Below are positions 7,778 through 16,416 of a DNA stretch of 52,727 bases, piece after piece (the first letter of the stretch is position 1; each line of letters opens with the position of its first letter). The notes beneath the pieces are model-generated. The model was given only the letters and a program-made list of their open reading frames with translations. It was not told where the DNA came from and did not search any database. The stretch comes from JABFRJ01 sp033812735 (GTDB lineage: Bacteria > Pseudomonadota > Alphaproteobacteria > Rhizobiales > Hyphomicrobiaceae). Location: positions 1 through 52,727 of the forward strand of contig JAPXTA010000016.1 of assembly GCA_033812735.1 (NCBI GenBank). The letters run 5' to 3'. The translations under genes and the position numbers were made by a program.

Positions 7778-9085
7778 ATGCCGCGCCACTTAAAGAGAAG
7801 CATAGACGCCGCCGCCAAGGCCGACGTGGACATGCAAGTCCGCGCGACCGTCGAAGCGATCCTCGCCGATATCGAAACGCGGGGCGATGCGGCCATGCGC
7901 GAGCTGTCGATCAAGTTCGACAAGTGGGACCGCAAGGACTTTCGCCTGACCGACAAAGAAATCCGCGCTTGCATGGGCGAGCTCAGCCAGCGCGATATCG
8001 ACGACATCAAGTTCGCGCAGGCGCAGGTAAAAAACTTTGCGGAGTGTCAGAAGGCGGCGCTCAGGGACATCGAGGTCGAGACGTTGCCGGGCGTGGTGCT
8101 CGGCCACAAGAATATCCCGATCCAGGCGGTCGGCTGCTACGTGCCGGGCGGCAAGTACCCGCTACTTGCCTCCGCGCATATGTCGGTCGTCACGGCGAAG
8201 GTAGCAGGCTGCGAGCGCATCATCACTTGCGCGCCGCCTTTCGAAGGCAAGATGGCCTCGGCCATCGTGACGGCGCAGCATCTGGCGGGCGCGGACGAGA
8301 TCTATTGCCTCGGCGGCGTGCAGGCAGTGGCCGCGATGGGACTCGGCACGCAATCGATCAAGCCGGTCGACATGCTGGTCGGCCCCGGCAACGCGTTCGT
8401 GGCGGAAGCCAAGCGGCAATTGTTCGGCCGCGTCGGCATCGATTTGTTCGCTGGCCCGACCGAGACGCTGATCATCGCCGACGACACGGTCGATGCGGAG
8501 ATTTGCGCGACCGACCTTCTGGGCCAAGCCGAGCATGGGCCGAACTCGCCCGCGATCCTGTTGACCAATTCCGAGAAGCTCGCCCGCGCCACAATGGAGG
8601 AGGTCGAGCGCCTGCTGAAGATCCTGCCGACGGCGGCGATTGCGCGCAAGGCGTGGGACGACTACGGCGAGGTGATCGTCTGCGACAGCTATGACGAGAT
8701 GGTCAGCGAAGCGGACCGGATCGCGTCGGAACACGTGCAGGTGATGACGCGCGACCCCAACTATTTCCTCGACAACATGAAGAACTACGGCGCGCTGTTC
8801 TTGGGACCCCGCACCAACGTCTCCTACGGCGACAAGGTGATCGGCACGAACCACACGCTGCCGACAAAGAAGGCGGCGCGCTATACCGGCGGCCTCTGGG
8901 TCGGCAAGTTCATGAAGACCTGCACCTATCAGCGTGTGCTGACGGATGAAGCGTCGGCCATGATCGGCGAATACTGCTCGCGTCTGTGCATGCTCGAAGG
9001 CTTTGCGGGCCATGCCGAGCAAGCCAACGTCCGCGTCCGCCGCTATGGCCGCAAGAACGTGCCCTACGCCAAGGCAGCGGAATGA
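7778..9085 (+). CDS. hisD: Histidinol dehydrogenase family protein (possibly an HpsN-like paralogue)
   Basis: A 435-residue NAD- and zinc-dependent alcohol dehydrogenase of the HisD fold. The usual zinc and catalytic residues are visible: the Gln/His pair in GQAEHGPNSP, Glu-His in ASEHVQVM, Asp and His in YGDKVIGTNHTLPT, and the late His in EGFAGHAEQ. The N-terminus (MPRHLKRSIDAAAKADVDMQ) and the C-terminal half (GLWVGKFMKTCTYQRV) look unlike the canonical biosynthetic enzyme. They look more like the HisD paralogues that oxidise other alcohols, such as the sulfopropanediol dehydrogenase HpsN. No other his gene is adjacent. So the reaction class (two-step oxidation of an alcohol to a carboxylate) is well supported, but the histidine pathway role is not. 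A GGGGAGGATAAG stretch just before the ATG supplies the ribosome binding site. Confidence 0.85.
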   Translation: MPRHLKRSIDAAAKADVDMQVRATVEAILADIETRGDAAMRELSIKFDKWDRKDFRLTDKEIRACMGELSQRDIDDIKFAQAQVKNFAECQKAALRDIEVETLPGVVLGHKNIPIQAVGCYVPGGKYPLLASAHMSVVTAKVAGCERIITCAPPFEGKMASAIVTAQHLAGADEIYCLGGVQAVAAMGLGTQSIKPVDMLVGPGNAFVAEAKRQLFGRVGIDLFAGPTETLIIADDTVDAEICATDLLGQAEHGPNSPAILLTNSEKLARATMEEVERLLKILPTAAIARKAWDDYGEVIVCDSYDEMVSEADRIASEHVQVMTRDPNYFLDNMKNYGALFLGPRTNVSYGDKVIGTNHTLPTKKAARYTGGLWVGKFMKTCTYQRVLTDEASAMIGEYCSRLCMLEGFAGHAEQANVRVRRYGRKNVPYAKAAE

Positions 9086-9091
9086 GTTGTC

Positions 9092-9117
9092 CCTTCTCCC
9101 CGCGCGCGGCGAGAAGG
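9092..9117. terminator. Hairpin just after the HisD-family gene
   Basis: CCTTCTC (9092-9098) pairs with GAGAAGG (9111-9117) around a GC-rich loop, starting seven bases after the stop codon. There is no T-run, so termination activity is uncertain; it may equally be a repeat-family hairpin. Confidence 0.4.
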
Positions 9118-9124
9118 CTAGGAT

Positions 9125-9162
9125 GAGGGGCGGCCACTCGTTCAGTGCGGATGCCGCCCCTC
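9125..9162. terminator. Ten-base-pair hairpin between convergent genes
   Basis: GAGGGGCGGC (9125-9134) pairs perfectly with GCCGCCCCTC (9153-9162) over an 18-nt loop, between the convergent HisD-family and VOC genes. Its position would suit a bidirectional terminator. The lack of a U-tract and the repeat-like composition leave the function open. Confidence 0.4.
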
Positions 9163-9171
9163 ACCCCAATG

Positions 9172-9555
9172 CTAGCGATGCACCACCGCCTCGATGCGGT
9201 TGCCCTCGGGGTCGGAGAGGAACGCGGCGTAATAGCTGGCGTGATAATTGGGACGCAGCCCCGGCGCCCCCGCACACGCGCCGCCGTGAGCGAGACCGGC
9301 GGCATGGAAGGCATCCACCGCCGCCCGGCTCGGCGCCCTGAACGCCCAATGGCGGTTGTCGGCGACGGCTCTTCCCGACGTCCGCCGCACCGTCAGATAC
9401 GTATGGCCGTCGTCGCCGGGACTATTGCGGACGCCATATCCCAGCATATCGGCATCGCGCCGGACGCATGGCACGCCGAGCGCGCCCATGACCGCGTCGT
9501 AGAAGGGGGCGGCGCGGTCGAGATCGTTCACCGTAATCGAGACGTGATCGAGCAT
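9172..9555 (-). CDS. VOC/glyoxalase superfamily protein
   Basis: A 127-residue single-module protein of the vicinal oxygen chelate superfamily. It begins MLDHVSITVNDLDRAAPFYD, the typical first beta-alpha unit with a metal-ligand His, and ends FLSDPEGNRIEAVVHR, where the Glu of NRIEAV is the usual second-half ligand. The middle has the paired FRAPSRAAVDAFHAAGLAHGG helix. Family members include glyoxalase I, fosfomycin-resistance enzymes and ring-cleaving dioxygenases; nothing here singles out one reaction. The reading frame extends upstream to 9696 over the ribE start, but the ATG at 9555 is where the family homology begins. It is divergent from ribE with about 80 bases between starts. Confidence 0.85.
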   Translation of the reverse strand: MLDHVSITVNDLDRAAPFYDAVMGALGVPCVRRDADMLGYGVRNSPGDDGHTYLTVRRTSGRAVADNRHWAFRAPSRAAVDAFHAAGLAHGGACAGAPGLRPNYHASYYAAFLSDPEGNRIEAVVHR

Positions 9556-9634
9556 GGCTGAGGTCCGCTGTGACAAGACGGGCGAATTGCGATACCTGAA
9601 CACCGAAACAGGCCGCCATTCAAACGGATAACCA

Positions 9635-10228
9635 ATGTTCACCGGCATCATCACCGGGCAAGGCGAGATCATCGGCCGAAAGGGCGGGGTGTTCACCGTG
9701 CGCTCGCCCTATGCGGCAGACGGGATCGCGCTCGGCGCGTCGATCTCGCACGACGGCTGTTGCCTGACGGTGACGAGCCTGAAGGCGGATGGCGAAGGCA
9801 GCATCTACACCCTGGACGTGTCGAACGAGACGCTGTCGAAGACCACGCTCGATGGCTGGCAAGCCGGCACGATCGTCAATCTGGAGCGCGCGCTGAAAGC
9901 CGGCGACGAACTCGGCGGTCATATCGTTTCGGGCCATGTCGACGGCGTCGCGAAGATCATCGACATCCGCCCCGATGGAGACAGCCGCCGCTTCACCTTC
10001 GAGGTGCCCAAAGACCTCGCCCGCTACATCGCACCCAAGGGGTCTATCGCGCTCGATGGCACCTCGCTCACAGTCAACGAGGTGGACGGCAATCGTTTTG
10101 GCATCAACCTGATCCCGCATACTTTGACGGTGACGACTTGGGAGCGTAAGAAACCCGGCGACGCCGTCAATCTCGAGGTCGATCTATTCGCCCGCTATGT
10201 CGCGCGTCTGATGGAGCATCGCACGTGA
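9635..10228 (+). CDS. ribE: Riboflavin synthase, alpha subunit
   Basis: Converts two molecules of 6,7-dimethyl-8-ribityllumazine to riboflavin and the pyrimidinedione precursor. The 197-residue protein shows the internal duplication of the family: a first lumazine-binding barrel opening MFTGIITGQGEI with SHDGCCLTVT, and a second with GGHIVSGHVDGVAKI and ALDGTSLTVNEV. The length is standard. It opens the riboflavin operon and overlaps the next gene by four bases (GTGA). No FMN riboswitch fits in the roughly 80 bases between its start and the divergent VOC gene, so control by RFN is not evident here. Confidence 0.95.
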   Translation: MFTGIITGQGEIIGRKGGVFTVRSPYAADGIALGASISHDGCCLTVTSLKADGEGSIYTLDVSNETLSKTTLDGWQAGTIVNLERALKAGDELGGHIVSGHVDGVAKIIDIRPDGDSRRFTFEVPKDLARYIAPKGSIALDGTSLTVNEVDGNRFGINLIPHTLTVTTWERKKPGDAVNLEVDLFARYVARLMEHRT

Positions 10229-11370
10229 CCGCCAACCTGAAACGGGTCGAGTATTCCGAAGGCAAGGGGTTCATCTCCCCGGTCGACGAGATCCTCGACG
10301 ATCTGCGCAACGGCCGCATGGTCGTCCTCGTCGATGCGGAAGATCGCGAGAACGAGGGCGATCTCGTCTGCGCCGCGCAGATGGCGACACCCGACACCAT
10401 CAACTTCATGGCCAAGAACGGCCGCGGTCTCATCTGCCTCTCGATAACAGAGCAGCGCGGCGAGCAGCTGCGGCTCGAATCCATGGCGCGCAACAACAAG
10501 GCGCGGATGCGCACCGCCTTCACTGTCTCGATCGAGGCGAAGGAGGGCATCGCGACCGGCATTTCCGCCGCCGACCGCGCCCGCACCATCGCAACCGCCA
10601 TCGACCCGACCAAGGGCCACGACGACATCGTCTCGCCCGGCCACGTCTTTCCGCTGATCGCACGCGAAGGCGGCGTCCTCGTTCGCGCGGGACACACTGA
10701 GGCAAGCGTCGATCTGGCCCGCATGGCCGGTCTCTATCCCGCCGGGGTAATTTGCGAGATCATGAACGACGACGGCACAATGGCGCGGATGCCCGACCTT
10801 GTGCCGTTCGCGCAGCGCCACGGCCTCAAAATCGGTACGATAGAAGACCTGATCGCCCATCGCCTGCGCCACGATCGCATCGTAAAGAAGGTGGCCCACA
10901 CCAGCGTCGACAGCGCGTTCGGCGCCGGGTTTTCGATGCACGTCTACGAGACCACGGTCGATCCGGTCGAACATGTGGCGCTGGTGAAGGGCGACGTGAC
11001 CTCGCCGGGCCCCGTGCTGGTCCGCGTTCACGCCGTCAACCCGGCAGCAGATCTGCTCGGCATCGGCATGAAAGGCCAGTCGACGCTCATTCAGCGCTCC
11101 ATGGAGGCGATCGACAAGGAGGGACGCGGCGTCATCGTCCTGATCCGCGATTTGCGCCCCAAGGGCGTGTCGCAATGGATCAGCGAGCGCAGCGCGCCGC
11201 CGCAGCCGAAATCTGGTGAACGCCGCCAGGTCGAGGTCGGCATCGGCTCGCAAATCCTGCGCGATCTCGGCGTGCGCGAAATGATCCTCTTGTCGAACTC
11301 CCCCGCACTGGTCTACGTGGGGCTCGAAGGCCACGGATTGAAGATCGCGGGAACCCGCTCGATCGAGTGA
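10225..11370 (+). CDS. ribB: 3,4-dihydroxy-2-butanone-4-phosphate synthase with degenerate GTP cyclohydrolase II domain
   Basis: The N-terminal half (about 15-210) is the RibB enzyme that turns ribulose 5-phosphate into the four-carbon riboflavin precursor. It carries the acidic signature DAEDRENEGDLV (37-48) and the substrate segment SPGHVFPLIAREGGVLVRAGHTEAS. The C-terminal half has the GTP cyclohydrolase II fold (VRVHAVNPAADLLG near 260, GSQILRDLGVREMILLSNSP near 340). However, it lacks the zinc cysteines of the C-x2-GD-x8-RCDC motif; no cysteine is present in that half. So it is a RibBA-type fusion whose second activity is probably lost, as reported for several alphaproteobacterial RibBA proteins. 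Translation starts at GTG inside the ribE stop. A separate GTP cyclohydrolase II would have to be elsewhere. Confidence 0.92.
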   Translation: MTANLKRVEYSEGKGFISPVDEILDDLRNGRMVVLVDAEDRENEGDLVCAAQMATPDTINFMAKNGRGLICLSITEQRGEQLRLESMARNNKARMRTAFTVSIEAKEGIATGISAADRARTIATAIDPTKGHDDIVSPGHVFPLIAREGGVLVRAGHTEASVDLARMAGLYPAGVICEIMNDDGTMARMPDLVPFAQRHGLKIGTIEDLIAHRLRHDRIVKKVAHTSVDSAFGAGFSMHVYETTVDPVEHVALVKGDVTSPGPVLVRVHAVNPAADLLGIGMKGQSTLIQRSMEAIDKEGRGVIVLIRDLRPKGVSQWISERSAPPQPKSGERRQVEVGIGSQILRDLGVREMILLSNSPALVYVGLEGHGLKIAGTRSIE

Positions 11371-11475
11371 CGCGGCGAAAGAATTGCGATGCAGCCAATC
11401 CCCACACCCGCCTCGACAGGTCGGGCGCGGTATGGCTGTCTGTTTTCATCGGCTGCGGCCGGAAAGTGAGAGTCC

Positions 11476-11982
11476 ATGGCGGGGAAAAGCAAAGCCACGA
11501 GCGGTGTGCCCGATAGGATCGAGGCGCACATCCTCGTCATCGAGGCCCGCTACTACGAGGCAATCGCCGACGAGTTGCTCGACGGCGCCAAGCAGGCACT
11601 GACCGAGGCGGGAGCGACGTATGAACTCGTCACCGTGCCGGGTGCTCTCGAAATTCCGCAAGTCCTAGCCCAGGCCATCGCCGCAGGCGTCATCCCGAGC
11701 GACGTCGAAGGCGCACCTTTCGATGGCGCCGTCGCGCTCGGCTGCGTCATTCGCGGCGAGACGACGCACTACGAGACGGTCTGCAATGAATCGAACCGCG
11801 GCCTGATGGACCTCGCGCTCAACGCGGCCGTGCCGGTCGGCAATGCGATCCTGACGGTCGAGAACGAGGCGCAGGCCCACGCCCGTTCGCGCGGTGGCCT
11901 CGAGAGCAAAGGCGCCGACGCCGCGCGCGCCTGCCTATCGCTCATCGCCCATGCCCGCGCGTTCGACGGGGCAAACGAATGA
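11476..11982 (+). CDS. ribH: 6,7-dimethyl-8-ribityllumazine synthase
   Basis: Condenses the RibB product with the ribitylamino-pyrimidinedione to give the lumazine used by RibE. At 168 residues it is of normal length. The conserved VPGALEIPQVLAQA segment, the VALGCVIRGETTHYETVC loop with its catalytic His, and the VPVGNAILTVENEAQAHAR segment are all present. It lies 105 bases after ribB, a gap in which I see nothing specific, and overlaps nusB by four bases (ATGA at 11979-11982). Confidence 0.95.
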   Translation: MAGKSKATSGVPDRIEAHILVIEARYYEAIADELLDGAKQALTEAGATYELVTVPGALEIPQVLAQAIAAGVIPSDVEGAPFDGAVALGCVIRGETTHYETVCNESNRGLMDLALNAAVPVGNAILTVENEAQAHARSRGGLESKGADAARACLSLIAHARAFDGANE

Positions 11983-12500
11983 CGGACGAACCCTCCAAAG
12001 GCCCAACGGCTGCAACAGCGGCGGAGAAGGCGGGCGTTGCCCGTCGCCAGGCGCGTCTCGCGGCTGTTCAAGCGCTCTACCAAATGGATCTCGCCGCGAC
12101 CGACCTCAATGCGGTTGTCCACGAGTTCATGGCCGAACGCTTCGGAACCGAGGCCGAAGACCAGACCGTCGCACAGGCGGACCCCGATCTTTTCGAAGCG
12201 ATCGTGCGCGGCGTCGTCACCCATCAGCGCGAGATCGACCCGCCGCTCGATGCCCAGCTCGCCGCCGGCTGGCGGCTGCACCGCATCGATTCGATCGTTC
12301 GCGCGATCCTGCGCTCGGCGATGTACGAGCTGACACAACGGCCCGATATTCCCGCCCGCGTCGTCATCCACGAATACGTCGACGTCGCCAAAGCGTTCTT
12401 CGAACTCGACGAGCCCAAGGTCGTCAACGCCGTGCTCGATAAGCTCGCGAAAAAGACCCGCGCCAAGGAATTCGGCCGCGGCAAATCCGCGAGCGAGTGA
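11979..12500 (+). CDS. nusB: Transcription antitermination factor NusB
   Basis: An RNA-binding factor that, with NusE (S10), binds boxA of rRNA leaders and supports antitermination. The 173-residue all-helical protein carries the family landmarks ARRQARLAAVQALYQMDL at the N-terminus, WRLHRIDSIVRAILRSAMYEL in the middle, and PARVVIHEYVDVAKAF followed by VNAVLDKLAKK at the end. The ribH-nusB pair is a conserved alphaproteobacterial arrangement, here with translational overlap. The tail (TRAKEFGRGKSASE) is a common basic extension. Confidence 0.95.
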   Translation: MTDEPSKGPTAATAAEKAGVARRQARLAAVQALYQMDLAATDLNAVVHEFMAERFGTEAEDQTVAQADPDLFEAIVRGVVTHQREIDPPLDAQLAAGWRLHRIDSIVRAILRSAMYELTQRPDIPARVVIHEYVDVAKAFFELDEPKVVNAVLDKLAKKTRAKEFGRGKSASE

Positions 12501-12509
12501 TGTGCGCGA

Positions 12510-13214
12510 TCAGGGACGCATTACGACCTCAAAATGTTCACATAGTTTTGGGACGCAGATTGTTAGCCGTTTGGGCGCCACTTCTGTATTCGGCTGAAAG
12601 ACCATGCGATGCTCGCGTTGAGCGGCAAACTTGGCATCTTTTTGAAATGGCGATGGTGGAACAGCGGGAGAGGTCTCAATAGAGTTGGACACATCCCCAT
12701 ACGTTACGATGTCAATCCCGCCTAAGGAAAATACCTCGCAGACCGGCCTTTCAAGTTCGACGATTACACCCTCGTTTAAGATGGCCTGCATTAAGAGGCC
12801 CGGACTGCGGATGAGCAGGCAGGCGTCGTAAGGGTCGGTTGATGACAGGCAAAAGGCCTCTTTCAGCTCATCGAATACTCCTGCCGCAAACGAGTAGATG
12901 TAGAGCGAGGGAATTGCGTGGACGAATCTTGATCCGGACAGATCAATTGTCCCACCATTCTCGACCTTCGCAAAATGTTGGAACATCCCAAGACCAAGAT
13001 TGGCATTATTGATAAGCTCGAGCTCCTTGGAACCTTCCTCAATAACAAACTTGGGCGGTATTGTTGATTCTGTGGCCCCTTCCAGACGATCGCCGATCCA
13101 CGGCCCGTTAGCGGCCTCCAGGTCCCGAAAATGTGATAGGCACGAAACGAGAAGTGTGTTCTTTTCGAGCACCGACGAGATGTGGCGGCTATCCAAGAAT
13201 TTATAGAATGCCAT
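12510..13214 (-). CDS. Hypothetical protein, possibly DUF2971-like
   Basis: A 234-residue protein of unknown role. AGGAGG (complement of 13221-13226) lies six bases before the ATG at 13214 and decides the start over a TTG six bases upstream. The N-terminus (MAFYKFLDSRHISSVLEKNT, then LLVSCLSHFRDLE) and a late QREHRMVF segment recall the layout of DUF2971 proteins, in which an F/LYKY start and an E-x-E/R-x-R motif are typical. This is a visual impression only. Base composition is clearly less GC-rich than neighbouring genes and codon choice is mixed (GTA, TTA, AAA frequent), suggesting acquisition. It is convergent with nusB, nine bases apart. No signal peptide or membrane segment is seen. Confidence 0.7.
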   Translation of the reverse strand: MAFYKFLDSRHISSVLEKNTLLVSCLSHFRDLEAANGPWIGDRLEGATESTIPPKFVIEEGSKELELINNANLGLGMFQHFAKVENGGTIDLSGSRFVHAIPSLYIYSFAAGVFDELKEAFCLSSTDPYDACLLIRSPGLLMQAILNEGVIVELERPVCEVFSLGGIDIVTYGDVSNSIETSPAVPPSPFQKDAKFAAQREHRMVFQPNTEVAPKRLTICVPKLCEHFEVVMRP

Positions 13215-13350
13215 TAGCAACCTCCTATGCTATACCGCCGCACCGGCAGGGGGTACCGATGCGGCGGCTCGTAACACGCTGATCGGCAATGGGGCGTTGC
13301 CTGCGTGTGTCCAACAAGGCGCTTTCGCACCGGCTATTCGGTTCGTGCGG

Positions 13351-13626
13351 TTATTTCTTGCAGGTGGCGAGCTGCTGCTCGCGGCGCTGGGCCTCGGCCT
13401 TCCACTGGTCGGGATTGGCCGCGCACCACGTCATGTGCGCCTTGAGATCCGAACTCCAGCCGTTGCCGGTGAAGCCGCACTTCTTCTGCTCGTTTTCCTG
13501 CTGCTGCTTCAGCGCCGTCTTGGCGTACCAATCGCAGTTCGCTTGTGCGCTCGCCTGCGTGACGAGACCGGCCATGCTCGCAATGGTCGCGGCTGCGAGC
13601 ACAAGACCTTGGGCGACCGTCTTCAT
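13351..13626 (-). CDS. Small secreted protein of unknown function (four cysteines)
   Basis: A 91-residue protein with a clear signal peptide (MKTVAQGLVLAAATIASMAG, cleaved after about ASAQA at 27-29). The mature part of about 62 residues has four cysteines in CDWYAKTALKQQQ, KKCGFTGNGW, TWCAANPDQW and LATCKK, likely two disulfides in the periplasm. Similar small Trp/Cys proteins with a WC-x-N/S-PDQW motif occur widely in Bradyrhizobium-like genomes without known function. AGGAGGAAGAC upstream of the ATG gives a good ribosome binding site. The gene stands alone between an orphan gene and the DUF2066 gene. Confidence 0.8.
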   Translation of the reverse strand: MKTVAQGLVLAAATIASMAGLVTQASAQANCDWYAKTALKQQQENEQKKCGFTGNGWSSDLKAHMTWCAANPDQWKAEAQRREQQLATCKK

Positions 13627-13794
13627 CGTCTTCCTCCTCGAAGAGCTGCCGGAGGATATACCCCGTGCGCTCTTTGTGGCCCCCTTTATGCAGTAGCTGG
13701 GCTGAACCCCTACTGAACGGCAGCCTTTCCATTCGTTCAGGATATCGCCTTGCTGCCGCCTCTGCCAGGGCGATGCAACACGGCGTCCGGCTGA

Positions 13795-14943
13795 TTATTG
13801 GCCCGATAGCGTCCAGGACTGGCCGTTGTTACGCAGCGAAAGTCCTTGGCGGGAGAGGGCGTCGGCGAGAGCCGCCATGGAGCCCGGATAGCGCAATATC
13901 ACGCGCGCGCCACGGTTCGAGAGGCCGGCAACGTCGAGGTCTTGGATCCCAGGCGTGCCAGATAGCTTGCGGCTGATCGCCTGCCATTCCGCCATGTTGT
14001 TGAATTCGACGTTGAATTGATGCGAGCCGGACGGATCGGCCGAAAGCGGGCCGGGCGCGGGGGCACCGCCGCCGCCGTACCCTGCGCGCAGCATGGATAC
14101 GGCTTTGTAGCGGCCCTCGAGCACCTTGAGCGACACGACGCTGGCGAGTTCGACGGTATAGGAGGCATCGGTCGGATCGATCCGGTACGCATGCTTCCAG
14201 GTGACGCCTTCGACCGCATCAGTCCCGATCAGCATCACGTTGAGCCGTTTGGTCGCGGCGTCGGGCGTCGCGATGGCAACCACCAATTGGTCATCGCCGC
14301 CGTACGAACTGGCGAACGTGCGCAGCATCGAGCGGTCCCCGTCCGCGAGGCGCTGCAGCGTCTCTGGGAGCACGTCGCCCTTGGCCGCCACGATTTTCAC
14401 GGGCGCCACGGCATTCGCCGTATCGAGCCCTCGCCACGCGTCGCCCCACGTCTTAGCCCCATTGGCGAGCCCAGGCGGCAAGGCTGCGCCAGCCGGTACG
14501 TGCCAGACCGGCACGACAGTCGTGACGGCGGCCTGCGTGTCGACGAGCGGGATATTCTCCCGCAGCAGCAGCGTCTTCACTGCGTCCGCATTGAACGTGA
14601 AATCGAGGTTGGCGATGTATTCGGTCGACGAGTTGCGCTCGGAGCGGACGGCCGTGCCGTCGACGAGGTTCGCGACGTTCGCATTGGCGATTTTCTTGAG
14701 GCGGGCGTAGGCCGTTACGGGAACGATACGCTTAAGTAGCGAGCGGAAAGCGGCCTTCTGCCCTTCCGCGATGGCCTTGGACTTGGCGGCGACGGCGTCC
14801 CCCGCCCGGGCTTCGACCGGATAGTTGCCGACGGTATAGACTTTGTTGGCGGCACCGGCAGGACCCGCGAAGAGCGCGATCGTCCCAGCCACCGCCAAGC
14901 AGGCGAGCGCGGTCCTAGACGGCCGCTGCAACTGCACCCTCAT
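13795..14943 (-). CDS. DUF2066 domain protein, exported
   Basis: A 382-residue protein with a signal peptide (SRTALACLAVAGTIALFAGP, cleaved near AGA-ANK) followed by a DUF2066-type region (YTVGNYPVEARAGDAVAAKS, AFRSLLKRIVP, VRSERNSSTEYIANLDFTF). The second half includes a serine/glycine/proline linker and a final module ending QGLSLRNNGQSWTLSG. The family is found in alpha- and gammaproteobacteria, often beside purM and permease or hda genes. Its biochemical role is unknown; a periplasmic or envelope function is inferred from the signal peptide. The frame opens ten codons further upstream, but GGAGAGCGGGGAAC directly before the ATG at 14943 favours this start. It is divergent from purM across 215 bases. 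Confidence 0.8.
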   Translation of the reverse strand: MRVQLQRPSRTALACLAVAGTIALFAGPAGAANKVYTVGNYPVEARAGDAVAAKSKAIAEGQKAAFRSLLKRIVPVTAYARLKKIANANVANLVDGTAVRSERNSSTEYIANLDFTFNADAVKTLLLRENIPLVDTQAAVTTVVPVWHVPAGAALPPGLANGAKTWGDAWRGLDTANAVAPVKIVAAKGDVLPETLQRLADGDRSMLRTFASSYGGDDQLVVAIATPDAATKRLNVMLIGTDAVEGVTWKHAYRIDPTDASYTVELASVVSLKVLEGRYKAVSMLRAGYGGGGAPAPGPLSADPSGSHQFNVEFNNMAEWQAISRKLSGTPGIQDLDVAGLSNRGARVILRYPGSMAALADALSRQGLSLRNNGQSWTLSGQ

Positions 14944-15158
14944 GTTCCCCGCTCTCCCGTCCGTCTCGCCCACACACCGGGTGACGCACTCGATTGCCGC
15001 ACCATACGCCGTCTGCTATGGCCGCTGAAGTTGTTCCTCAGCGACGTGCGATCGGGCTGCGCCGAAGCAAGTTGCCAGAATGCTGTTCAATTCGGCGAAA
15101 GTGAGATCGGACACTCGCTCCGCCCCCGCTCCAACGCCTCTCCGACCCGGGTTCAGCC

Positions 15159-16289
15159 ATGCCGAAATCAAAGCTGCCGTCCGACAAAGCGCCGAGCCGG
15201 CCGAACCGGACGATCTCGTACCGCGATTCTGGTGTCGACATCGACGCCGGCAATGCCCTGGTCCACGCCATCAAGCCGCTGGTCAAGGCAACCCGCCGCA
15301 CTGGCGCGGATGCCGATCTCGGCGGCTTCGGCGGCCTGTTCGACTTGAAGGCGACCGGCTACCGCGATCCCGTCCTCGTCGCCACCAATGACGGCGTCGG
15401 CACCAAGCTGATGATCGCCATCGAGACCGGCCATCACGACACAATCGGCATCGACCTCGTCGCCATGTGCGTCAACGACCTCGTCGTCCAGGGCGCCGAG
15501 CCGCTGTTCTTCCTCGACTACTTCGCGACCGGCGCGCTCGCGGTCGAGGCCGCCCGCGACGTCATCAAGGGCATCGCCGACGGCTGCAAGGAAGCGGGCT
15601 GCGCGCTCATCGGCGGCGAGACGGCGGAAATGCCGGGCATGTATCAGGCGGGGCACTACGATCTCGCCGGTTTCTCGGTCGGCGCGGTCGAACGCGACAT
15701 GATCCTGCCGAAAGATATCGCCATCGGCGACGTGCTGATCGGCCTGCCGTCGTCGGGCGTGCACTCGAACGGCTATTCGCTCGTGCGCCGACTGGTGAAG
15801 GAGGAGCACCTGGAGTGGGGCCACGTCGCGCCCTGGAATGCGCACGCCACCGTCGGCCGCGATCTGCTGACCCCGACGCGCATCTACGTCAAGCAGGTGC
15901 TCGCGGCGATCCGCGCGGGCGGCGTCAAAGGCCTCTCCCACATCACCGGCGGCGGCCTCTCGGAAAACATCCCGCGTGTGATGCCCGATGGCCTCGCCGC
16001 GCACGTGGACCTTTCGGCGATCGTCGCGCCGCCGGTCTTCGAATGGCTCCAGCGCGTCTCGAACACCGACGAAGAAGAGATGCTGCGCACCTTCAACTGC
16101 GGCATCGGCATGATCGTCATCGCGGCGAAGGACAAGGCCGACGGCATCATCGCCGCTCTGAAGACCGCAGGCGAGCAACCCGTCGTCATCGGCGCCGTCG
16201 AGAAGGGCCGCGGCATCAAATCGTCAGCCAAAGGCAAAGGCGAAGCCGAGGCCGTGCGCTATTCGGGCGCGATCCGGTTCGGCGGGTGA
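15159..16289 (+). CDS. purM: Phosphoribosylformylglycinamidine cyclo-ligase
   Basis: AIR synthetase, closing the imidazole ring in step five of purine synthesis with ATP. The 376-residue chain has the PurM/ThiL-type ATP-binding fold: ISYRDSGVDIDAGNALV, the VATNDGVGTKLMIA loop, GIDLVAMCVNDLVVQGAEPLF, IGGETAEMPGMY, LPSSGVHSNGYSLVR and HITGGGLSENIPRVMP are all intact. A possible promoter lies in the divergent gap (TTGCCG at 14994-14999, 17-nt spacer, TATGGC at 15017-15022); this is weakly supported. In many relatives purN follows directly. Here purM is followed by a convergent orphan gene and the mob genes. Confidence 0.95.
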   Translation: MPKSKLPSDKAPSRPNRTISYRDSGVDIDAGNALVHAIKPLVKATRRTGADADLGGFGGLFDLKATGYRDPVLVATNDGVGTKLMIAIETGHHDTIGIDLVAMCVNDLVVQGAEPLFFLDYFATGALAVEAARDVIKGIADGCKEAGCALIGGETAEMPGMYQAGHYDLAGFSVGAVERDMILPKDIAIGDVLIGLPSSGVHSNGYSLVRRLVKEEHLEWGHVAPWNAHATVGRDLLTPTRIYVKQVLAAIRAGGVKGLSHITGGGLSENIPRVMPDGLAAHVDLSAIVAPPVFEWLQRVSNTDEEEMLRTFNCGIGMIVIAAKDKADGIIAALKTAGEQPVVIGAVEKGRGIKSSAKGKGEAEAVRYSGAIRFGG

Positions 16290-16416
16290 GACGATCGGGT
16301 TTGGCCCATACTCACCGACCACTGGATGTCCCAAGTGTGTCGGCTTTTCATTGCTTAGGGTCGGTAGTCGCGGAGCAAAACTTGCCCGTTATCCGAACGT
16401 AGTCCTCACGGCGATG

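Noticed and set aside
9556..9634. FMN riboswitch ahead of the riboflavin operon
   Set aside because: Only about 80 bases lie between the divergent starts and none of the conserved RFN helices could be found.
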